NCBI GenBank assembly: GCA_027491155.1
Contig: JAIXWR010000034.1
Span: forward strand, 124,001-188,000
Direction: 5' to 3'
DNA: 64,000 nucleotides
DNA from: Verrucomicrobiaceae bacterium
GTDB lineage: Bacteria > Verrucomicrobiota > Verrucomicrobiia > Verrucomicrobiales > Akkermansiaceae
Positions 33,923 through 40,194 of this stretch are shown piece by piece (position 1 is the stretch's first letter; each line of letters opens with the position of its first letter). Under the pieces are notes generated by a model, which was given only the letters and a program-made list of their open reading frames with translations, searched no databases and was not told the origin of the DNA. Position numbers and translations under genes: made by a program.

Positions 33923-35359
33923 ATGAACCCTCGCTTCGACCATCTCCAGCACCTGACCCGCCGCCATTTCCTGCGCGATGCCGGGCAGTTCAGCCTCGGT
34001 GCCATCGCCCTGCAGGCCCTCGCCCAAGGCAAACCGAGCGAAAATCCCCTCGCCGCCCGTCCCGCGCCCGGACCGGCCAAGGTGAAGCGCGTGATCTACC
34101 TCCACATGTCGGGCGGACCGCCGCACCTCGATCTCTTCGACTACAAGCCGGAGTTGGTGAAGCGCGACGGCCAGGACTCGCCCGACCAGTTCGTCAAAGG
34201 CAAGACCTTCGCCTTCACCGCCGGCACGCCGAAGCTGATGGGCACGCCTCGCACCTTCAAGCAGCACGGCAAAGGCGGCATCTGGATGTCCGACGCGATC
34301 CCGAACTTCCACGGCATCGCCGACGAGATGTGCGTGATCAAGTCGATGTATACCGACCAGTTCAACCACGCCCCCGCCGAGCTGCTGCTCTACACCGGTT
34401 CGCCGCGCCAGGGCCGGCCGTCGATGGGTTCGTGGGTGACCTACGGCCTCGGTTCGGAAAACGAGAACCTGCCCGGCTTCGTCGTGCTGATCAGCAGCGG
34501 CGTGCAACCGAGCGGCGGCCAGAGCTGCTGGGGCACCGGATTCATCCCCTCGGTCTTCCAAGGCGTGCAATGCCGCTCGAAGGGCGACCCGGTCCTTTAC
34601 GTCGGCGACCCTCCGGGGATGGACCGAGCGCTGCGCCGCAAGACGCTCGACGCCCTGCGCGACCTCAACCAGGAGCAAGCAAGCCAGCTCGGCCACCCCG
34701 AGACCGCCACCCGCATCGCCCAGTACGAACTCGCCTTCCGCATGCAAGCCAGCGTGCCGGAAGTCATGGACATCTCGCGTGAATCGAAAGCCACGCTGGA
34801 GGAATACGGCGCGGTCCCCGGCGACTCCAGCTTCGCCAACAACTGCCTGCTCGGCCGCCGCCTGCTCGAGCAAGGCGTGCGCTTCGTCCACCTTTTCGAC
34901 TGGGGCTGGGACTTCCACGGCACCAACGGCAACGAGGACATCCGCGGTGGCCTTACCGAGAAAATGAAGCGCACCGACAAGCCGGTCGCCGCCTTGATCC
35001 GCGACCTCAAGCAGCGCGGCTTGCTCGACGACACGCTCATCGTCTGGGGCGGCGAATTCGGCCGCACGCCCTTCCGCGAAGGCCGCACCGCCGGCAGCAC
35101 CATCCTCGGCCGCGACCACTTCCCGGATGCCTTCTCGATCTTCCTCGCCGGCGGCGGCGTGAAGGGCGGCTTCACCTATGGCGAGACCGACGAACTCGGC
35201 TTCAGCGTCACCGCCGACAAGGTCCACGTCCACGATCTCCAGGCCACCATCCTCCACCTGTTAGGCCTCGACCACGAACGCCTCACCTACCGCTTCCAAG
35301 GCCGCGACTTCCGCCTGACGGATGTCCATGGCAAGGTGGTGAAGGGGATTTTGGGGTGA
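33923..35359 (+). CDS. DUF1501 domain protein, Tat-exported
   Basis: From the ATG at 33923 the protein is 478 residues, with a twin-arginine signal TRRHFLRDAG (Arg13-Arg14). The DUF1501 fold is related to alkaline phosphatases/sulfatases: YLHMSGGPPHLDLFDYKPEL near the start, FDWGWDFHGTNGNEDI, VWGGEFGRTPFRE and GRDHFPDAFSIFLAGGGVKGG with metal-ligand-like Asp/His residues. It almost always follows a PSCyt1-DUF1549-DUF1553 gene, as here, and the pair is probably cotranscribed and acts outside the cytoplasm. It converges on the ECF sigma gene across a double hairpin. Confidence 0.93.
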   Translation: MNPRFDHLQHLTRRHFLRDAGQFSLGAIALQALAQGKPSENPLAARPAPGPAKVKRVIYLHMSGGPPHLDLFDYKPELVKRDGQDSPDQFVKGKTFAFTAGTPKLMGTPRTFKQHGKGGIWMSDAIPNFHGIADEMCVIKSMYTDQFNHAPAELLLYTGSPRQGRPSMGSWVTYGLGSENENLPGFVVLISSGVQPSGGQSCWGTGFIPSVFQGVQCRSKGDPVLYVGDPPGMDRALRRKTLDALRDLNQEQASQLGHPETATRIAQYELAFRMQASVPEVMDISRESKATLEEYGAVPGDSSFANNCLLGRRLLEQGVRFVHLFDWGWDFHGTNGNEDIRGGLTEKMKRTDKPVAALIRDLKQRGLLDDTLIVWGGEFGRTPFREGRTAGSTILGRDHFPDAFSIFLAGGGVKGGFTYGETDELGFSVTADKVHVHDLQATILHLLGLDHERLTYRFQGRDFRLTDVHGKVVKGILG

Positions 35360-35400
35360 CTTTGAAAGGGAATTGGGAGATCAGGAGATTAGAAGATTGA

Positions 35401-35454
35401 GGCTGCGGAGCTTGAGCCGCAGCCGGCCGGTCAATGCCTCCGGCTCGACCGGCC
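35401..35454. terminator. Double hairpin between convergent genes, probable bidirectional terminator
   Basis: Two adjacent 8-bp stems: GGCTGCGG/CCGCAGCC (35401-35424) and GGCCGGTC/GACCGGCC (35425-35454). A TGCTTTCTC tract follows on the plus strand. It lies between the DUF1501 stop (35359) and the sigma factor stop (35462). Confidence 0.6.
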
Positions 35455-35461
35455 TGCTTTC

Positions 35462-36727
35462 TCATGATATGGAATCGCTTGCCCTTCCCTGTAGAAACTC
35501 CCGCTCGGCCTCGCAGGGCGCGAGGTCGGCGGCGCGCTGGTAAGCGGCGCGGGCTTCGGCGGGCTGGCCGAGCTTTTCGATGAAGCTGGCGCGGATGGCG
35601 TGGTAGAGATGCTGCGCCTCCAGCGAGTGCCGGTTGGGAATGCCTTCGAGCGCATCGAGCGCTTCGCGGGGACCTTGGACGCGGGCAAGGGCCACGCAGC
35701 GGTTCATGGCGACGACCGGGGTGGGCTTCAGAACCAGGAGCTGGTCGTAAAGCCCGAGGATGCGCGGCCAGTCGGTGCCGGCATCATCCGGGGCGAGGCA
35801 ATGGCAGGCGGCGATGCCGGCTTCGAGGTGATAGGGACTGACGATGTCGCCCGTCGCCGCCGCACCGAGGGCAAGAATCCCTTCCTCGATCAGGCGGAGG
35901 TCCCAGCGGCTCCGGTCCTGATGATGGAGCCGGACGATCTCCCCCGATTCGTTGACCCGCGCGCCGAGACGGGCGGCGTTGAGACACATCAGCGCGAGAA
36001 GGGCCTTCGCCGCAGGCTGCGACGTGGCGGGATGGGCGCCCAACAGCCGCGCGAGGCGGATGGCTTCATGGCACAATTCCTCGCGGATGAGGCGGTCGCC
36101 GGACGAGGCCTTGTAGCCTTCGTTGAAAAGCAGATAGAGCGCCGCAAGCACGCCGTCGAGCCGCCCTGGAAGCTCGCCGGCGTCGGGCACGGCAAAGGGC
36201 AGCCGCAGGTCGCGGATGAGTTGCCGGGCCCGCACGAGACGCTTGGCGATGGCCGCCTCACTGGTGAGGAAGGCCGCGCCGATCTCCGCAGGGCTCATGC
36301 CGCAGACGGTACGCAGGGCCAGCGCGAGCTGCGCCTCGATGGAGAGCTGCGGGTGAAAGCAGACGAAGAGCATGCGCAGCGTGTCATCGGGGATGGGTTG
36401 CTCTACGGCAGGCTCGTCCTGCGTGAGCCAGCGCTCCTGCTCGGCGGTGATCCGGGCTTCCTTTCGCTGCCATGTCTGTTCGCGGCGCAACGCGTCGAGC
36501 GTCAGGTTCTTCGCCGCCTGCGTGAGCCATGCGGCGGGATTGTCCGGGATGCCGCGGTAGGGCCAGCTTTGCAAGGCTCGCACCAGCGCTTCCTGGACGG
36601 CGTCCTCGGCGAGCTGCAAGCGGTGCGTGCCGAGATGTCCGGCCAGGGCGGCAACCAGCCGGGCACCTTCGCGGCGGAACAAATCGTCCGCCACCCGACC
36701 GGCATTGCGCTCGCCCGACGAACTCAT
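35462..36727 (-). CDS. ECF sigma factor with C-terminal TPR-like extension (ECF42 type)
   Basis: The 421-residue protein has sigma-70 region 2 (about 25-95, AEDAVQEALVRALQSWPYRGIPDNPAAWL), region 4 (about 130-185, GMSPAEIGAAFLTSEAAIAKRLVRARQ) and then a long conserved extension (DUF6596) with FNEGYKASSGDRLIREELCHEAIRLARLL, ending in TPR-like helices. This architecture is that of ECF42 sigma factors, which lack a classical anti-sigma factor and are encoded with DGPF/YciI proteins. Those proteins are directly upstream here (38005-38819). The gene is the last of an eight-gene operon. The start ATG at 36727 follows the SRPBCC gene by 31 bp. Confidence 0.93.
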   Translation of the reverse strand: MSSSGERNAGRVADDLFRREGARLVAALAGHLGTHRLQLAEDAVQEALVRALQSWPYRGIPDNPAAWLTQAAKNLTLDALRREQTWQRKEARITAEQERWLTQDEPAVEQPIPDDTLRMLFVCFHPQLSIEAQLALALRTVCGMSPAEIGAAFLTSEAAIAKRLVRARQLIRDLRLPFAVPDAGELPGRLDGVLAALYLLFNEGYKASSGDRLIREELCHEAIRLARLLGAHPATSQPAAKALLALMCLNAARLGARVNESGEIVRLHHQDRSRWDLRLIEEGILALGAAATGDIVSPYHLEAGIAACHCLAPDDAGTDWPRILGLYDQLLVLKPTPVVAMNRCVALARVQGPREALDALEGIPNRHSLEAQHLYHAIRASFIEKLGQPAEARAAYQRAADLAPCEAEREFLQGRASDSIS

Positions 36728-36758
36728 GAGTCTCTCTTTCTTCAACCTCGCACGGCTC

Positions 36759-37214
36759 TCATGCTTGCTCCGCGGGCGGGCCGCCTTCAACCAGTTGCGC
36801 CAGGTATCCCAGCGATTCCTGCCAGCCGAGGTAGCACATCTCCGCAGGGATCACTCCGGGCACGCCGGCCTGCGTGACGCGGAGTTCGGTTCCGCAGGAG
36901 ACCGCGTTCAATTCCACCGTCACCTCCATCGTGCCGGGAAGGTTCGGATCGTCGAAGACATCGGAGTAGCGGATCCGCTCGTGGGGCACTAGCTCCAGGT
37001 ATTCCCCGCCGAAGGAATGGCTCTGGCCGTTGCTGAACTGCGTGAACGCCATCTTGAAGGTGCCGCCGACCTCGGGCTCGAGATGGAACACCTTGCACAG
37101 GAATCCGTGCGGCGGGAGCCAGCGGCTGAGGGCATCGGGATCAAGGAACGCCTTGTAAATCCGTTCCGGGCCGGCCTTGAGCACGCGATGGAGCGTGATG
37201 GTGTGGGTGTTCAT
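36759..37214 (-). CDS. SRPBCC (AHSA1/START-like) family protein
   Basis: The 151-residue protein has the AHSA1 pattern HRVLKAGPERIYKAFLDPDALSRWLPP at the N-terminus, GGTFKMAF, and a C-terminal helix CYLGWQESLGYLAQLVEGG. It probably binds a hydrophobic ligand in its central cavity; genes of this kind commonly accompany ECF42 systems together with YciI and VOC proteins. An ATG four codons upstream (37226) is possible but overlaps the previous stop. No catalytic residue can be assigned. Confidence 0.87.
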   Translation of the reverse strand: MNTHTITLHRVLKAGPERIYKAFLDPDALSRWLPPHGFLCKVFHLEPEVGGTFKMAFTQFSNGQSHSFGGEYLELVPHERIRYSDVFDDPNLPGTMEVTVELNAVSCGTELRVTQAGVPGVIPAEMCYLGWQESLGYLAQLVEGGPPAEQA

Positions 37215-37222
37215 GGACGGAA

Positions 37223-37621
37223 TCATTTCATGGAATGCAGCCCGACCATGTTTCCTTCGGTGTCGAGGATCAGGGCCATGAAGCCGTAGGGGGCGATGGA
37301 GGTCTTGTCCTTGAAGACCTGCCCGCCCGCGCCCGCGACCCGGGATGCCTCGACGCCGCAGTCTTCGCAGGAAAAGTAGATGAGCGTGCCGCCCGCTCCG
37401 GGCGTGAAGCCTTCCATGCGACAAAGGGTGCCACCACAGCCCGGGGCCTGGTTCTCCATGTCGGAGGGGAACATCAGCATCTCGAAGCCGCCCTCCATGC
37501 CATCGGGGTTCGGGAGCGGCTGCATCTGGATGCCCAGCACGGTTTCGTAGAAGGCACGGGCACGGGCCATGTCGGATGCATAGATCTCGAACCAGCCGAC
37601 GGGATTGCGTTTTGCGTTCAT
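37223..37621 (-). CDS. VOC (glyoxalase/bleomycin resistance) family protein
   Basis: The 132-residue protein is a single-domain-pair VOC protein of the ECF42-linked type: VGWFEIYASDMARARAFYETVLG at the start, TLIYFSCEDCGVEASRVAGAGGQVFKDKTSIAPYGFMALILDTEGNMVGLHS at the end. VOC proteins may be metal-dependent lyases, isomerases or binding proteins. The operon position suggests a role in the same stress response as its neighbours. Confidence 0.88.
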   Translation of the reverse strand: MNAKRNPVGWFEIYASDMARARAFYETVLGIQMQPLPNPDGMEGGFEMLMFPSDMENQAPGCGGTLCRMEGFTPGAGGTLIYFSCEDCGVEASRVAGAGGQVFKDKTSIAPYGFMALILDTEGNMVGLHSMK

Positions 37622-37636
37622 GATGAGGTCGGGTTG

Positions 37637-38008
37637 TTAGTGGGAAACGATGACTTGAAAGCCGCCAAAGGCCATACGTTTGCAGTCGAAGAGCGGATCC
37701 GTCTTCACTCCCAGCTCCTGGATGCGCGGATCGGCCATGATCTTCGCGTTAGCGGCATCGCGCGATTCGCGATCCGCAAAGACCGCCCAGGCGAAGACGA
37801 CCGTCTCCTCGGCGCCGGCACCCGCCGTCTCCTGGAATGAGCGGCAAAAATCGGTGGCGAGATCGTCCGCGGCACATTCGGTGTATTGGAGCGCACCATG
37901 CTCCATCCACACGCTGGCAGCCCGTTCGGCGACCTCGTGGTAAGCGGAGAGATTGGCGGGGGAAATCGGAAGCAGGAAGCCGTCAACGTATTGTCCGGGT
38001 GTTTTCAT
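37637..38008 (-). CDS. DUF1428 family protein (YbaA-like)
   Basis: The 123-residue protein matches DUF1428: YVDGFLLPISPANLSAYHEVAERAA, then WMEHGALQYTECAADDL, VVFAWAVFADRESRDAANAKIMADPR and MAFGGFQVIV. The family has a dimeric alpha/beta ferredoxin-like fold and unknown function. It overlaps the upstream YciI gene by four bases and is part of the ECF42 operon. Confidence 0.9.
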   Translation of the reverse strand: MKTPGQYVDGFLLPISPANLSAYHEVAERAASVWMEHGALQYTECAADDLATDFCRSFQETAGAGAEETVVFAWAVFADRESRDAANAKIMADPRIQELGVKTDPLFDCKRMAFGGFQVIVSH

Positions 38009-38433
38009 GTCGAGGGGTCGGTTGGGTTACGAGAGGTTTCGGCCGATGCCTTCACGTCCGCCATCGGGCGGCAGAGGTCGGCGACGGGGCGCACTTCGAT
38101 CTGCGCACCGTAGGCGAGAATCGGGCAAGCGCGGGCCAGGTTCACGGCTTCATCGGTGGAAGAAACGGCGAGCAGGAAATAGCCCGCGATGGCCTCCTTC
38201 GACTCGGCGAAGACGCCATCGGTGACCAGGCGCTGAGCGCCGGTGACCAGTTGTCCCTCCTCCATGAGAGGCTGCGCGGCGCGCAGGATTCCCCCGGTCT
38301 GCAGGCCTTCCACCCAGCCGTAGAAATCGGTCATGACGCGCTGGAGGTCGGCCGGGGAAAGACTGCTGTTCCAGTGCGTTCCGCGGATCAGAAGCAGGTG
38401 CTCCCCGGTCGACTGCTGGTGGTTCGGATTCAT
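38005..38433 (-). CDS. YciI family protein (variant DGVF motif)
   Basis: The 142-residue protein has the YciI/YCII fold found next to ECF42 sigma factors. Its signature reads TDGVFAESKEAIAGYFLLAV, where most members have DGPF; the phenylalanine and surrounding residues are kept. It overlaps both neighbours by four bases (ATGA), so its translation is coupled. ECF42-linked DGPF proteins are thought to take part in signalling or catalysis in oxidative stress, but this is not established here. Confidence 0.9.
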   Translation of the reverse strand: MNPNHQQSTGEHLLLIRGTHWNSSLSPADLQRVMTDFYGWVEGLQTGGILRAAQPLMEEGQLVTGAQRLVTDGVFAESKEAIAGYFLLAVSSTDEAVNLARACPILAYGAQIEVRPVADLCRPMADVKASAETSRNPTDPST

Positions 38434-38819
38434 GCGTCGGGTGTTTCGTTCGTATGACGGTAGGCGGATCCGCGCTCGGACTCCAGCGGCCGGATCTCAT
38501 AGCGGATGCCATACGCCAGGACCGCACTTTCCGCCGCGAGGGCGGCCGCGGCGGCGAGGCTTTCCGCGACGATGATCCAGTATCCGCCGATGACCTCCTT
38601 GCCCTCCGCGAAGGGTCCGTCGGTGCGGATGCCCTCGCGGGTGACGAGCGCGGCATCCATCGTGAGACGCGAACCCGGCTTGAAGCGGCCGGCTTCAAGG
38701 TTGGCCTCGTACCAAGCATAGAACTTCCCGATCGCGGTCTCGATCTCGGCCTTGTTGCAATTCTTGTCCCACTGCCCGCGGGAGAGCAGTAGGAAATCGG
38801 AGGTGTTGGGTGGGTTCAT
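38430..38819 (-). CDS. YciI family protein (DGPF motif)
   Basis: The 129-residue protein carries the classical TDGPFAEGKEVIGGYWIIVAES signature and C-terminal AYGIRYEIRPLES. It is the second, canonical copy of the pair of YciI proteins in this operon and is coupled at both ends by ATGA overlaps. The start ATG at 38819 gives the expected NPPNTSDFLLLSRG lead. A longer frame upstream lies within the SRPBCC gene and was rejected. Confidence 0.9.
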   Translation of the reverse strand: MNPPNTSDFLLLSRGQWDKNCNKAEIETAIGKFYAWYEANLEAGRFKPGSRLTMDAALVTREGIRTDGPFAEGKEVIGGYWIIVAESLAAAAALAAESAVLAYGIRYEIRPLESERGSAYRHTNETPDA

Positions 38820-39349
38820 GGGTTTGCTGCGAGTTTTGCGACATCGGCGAGACCTTTCTCGAACTCCGGACCGCACATCGATTCACAGTCCATGAAGAGG
38901 CTCGCCACCTTGGCCATCAGGCCCTCGTTCCTGCCATACATGGCCCAGGTGACCTCTGTCCTGCCTTCGCCTTCCTGCCGGAAGGTGAACTCGACGGTGC
39001 TGACGCCGGCCATCGGCTCCAGCCAGTCCATGCGCTCGACGATCCGCTCGTTCGGCTTGCTCTCGATGATGGTGGCGGAACCCTTGCCGACTTTGCTGCC
39101 GTCCCAGCTCGCCACGGCACCCGTTCCCGATTCGGGGCCGGTGTAAGTGTTCTTCGCTTCGGGATCCATCTTCGCCCACGGGTTCCACTCGTTGAACTTC
39201 CGGTGGTTGTCGAACCAGGGAAAGAGCCTTTCGGCAGGCGCGTCGATGACCAGGCTTCGTTCGACCCGGAATTCGGGCGACTTCAGCAACGCGGCGGCGA
39301 TGATGCCGGCAACAAGGGCGCAGAGTCCGATGAGAATCTTCTTCAGCAT
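38816..39349 (-). CDS. Membrane-anchored SRPBCC family protein
   Basis: The 177-residue protein starts with a hydrophobic helix (LKKILIGLCALVAGIIAAALL) and then a polyketide cyclase/SRPBCC domain: RVERSLVIDAPAERLFPWFDNHRKFNEWNPWAKMDP, followed by GTGAVASWDGSKVGKGSATI and a C-terminal helix FEKGLADVAKLA. It likely binds a hydrophobic ligand at the outer face of the membrane. It overlaps the following YciI gene by four bases. Confidence 0.88.
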   Translation of the reverse strand: MLKKILIGLCALVAGIIAAALLKSPEFRVERSLVIDAPAERLFPWFDNHRKFNEWNPWAKMDPEAKNTYTGPESGTGAVASWDGSKVGKGSATIIESKPNERIVERMDWLEPMAGVSTVEFTFRQEGEGRTEVTWAMYGRNEGLMAKVASLFMDCESMCGPEFEKGLADVAKLAANP

Positions 39350-39385
39350 GGCGGCGGGTGGTTCAAGGGTTCGGGTTCCGCGGAT

Positions 39386-39916
39386 TTACTGGCGCGTGAA
39401 GACGACCGGCGGGCCACAAGGCGTGCTTTTCCCGTTCTCCCACGACACGCCTTCGAGCTTGAAGTGGTTCTCGTCCAGAAAGGTGTAAGTCGCGCCGTGC
39501 ATGTGCTTGTCCTTCGCGGCATCCAGGCCGGGCGTCGGCGCCAGGTCGAAGGTCAGCGAGTCCGCGGTGCTTTTCACCAGCTTCATGCGCGGCTGGTTCC
39601 GCAGCATGCAGTAGTGGGTCATCGTGAGCTTGCCGTTCACGTCATGATACACGCTCAGCATTTCCATCGGCGTGCCGCCGGCGAAGCGCTCCTCGATCAC
39701 GGAGTCCCCGGCGATGAGGCGGAATTCGGTGTTCATTTTGCCCATCATCGGCGATTCCCCCTGCCACTTGCCCACCAGGGTCTTCATCCGTTCAAAAGCG
39801 GCGGAGCCCCGGTAGGGCGGCATGTCGGCACAGGCGGCGTGCTGGTTGCTGGTGGTCTGGCAGGAAACGAGTGACGCGAAAGCGGCAAGACACAGGAGGA
39901 ACGTGGGTTGATTCAT
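39386..39916 (-). CDS. DUF1579 family lipoprotein
   Basis: The 176-residue protein has a lipoprotein signal ending SLVSC (Cys19). The body fits DUF1579-like proteins: FERMKTLVGKWQGES, IEERFAGGTPMEMLSVYHDVNGKLTMTHYC and a calycin-like beta-rich end with TYTFLDENHFKLEGVSWENGK. It is the first gene of the ECF42 operon, so the operon promoter should lie within 39917-40194. Function is unknown. Confidence 0.85.
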   Translation of the reverse strand: MNQPTFLLCLAAFASLVSCQTTSNQHAACADMPPYRGSAAFERMKTLVGKWQGESPMMGKMNTEFRLIAGDSVIEERFAGGTPMEMLSVYHDVNGKLTMTHYCMLRNQPRMKLVKSTADSLTFDLAPTPGLDAAKDKHMHGATYTFLDENHFKLEGVSWENGKSTPCGPPVVFTRQ

Positions 39917-40194
39917 GGAAGTGCGGTTCGAGTGGCGGTGGAATGGACCCGGTAGAGATGAAGAATCCCTTCCTATCTACGACGAACGGTATCGAGTGAC
40001 GAGGACACCCGATCCAGAGAATTTCCTCGAGGGCCTGAAATCATGCTCCGTCAGACCACGGGAAATGTCGTCCATGCTTGCGGGACGCTTCGGCGATGCG
40101 GACTCGAAGGGCCGGCGGAGGCTTTGCAACCGTTCGGAGGACCGCCCTATTCGCTAAAGCTACGAAGGCCCGGGAAAGACCCGCGGTCCGGGTT
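39917..40194. promoter_or_regulatory. Intergenic region with the presumed ECF42 operon promoter
   Basis: This 278-bp region separates the DUF1579 gene (minus) from the stop of the VWA gene (minus). Because the DUF1579 gene heads the operon, its promoter should be here. On the minus strand near 40008-39980 there is TGTCC followed about 18 bases later by CGTTCGTCG, which has the look of an ECF-type -35/-10 pair, but I do not know the element of this sigma group well enough to assign it. A short plus-strand frame at 39915-40157 was not accepted. Confidence 0.3.

Noticed and set aside
39915-40157. 80-codon plus-strand frame
   Set aside because: No homology cues; it overlaps the presumed promoter region of the ECF42 operon and lacks a start context.
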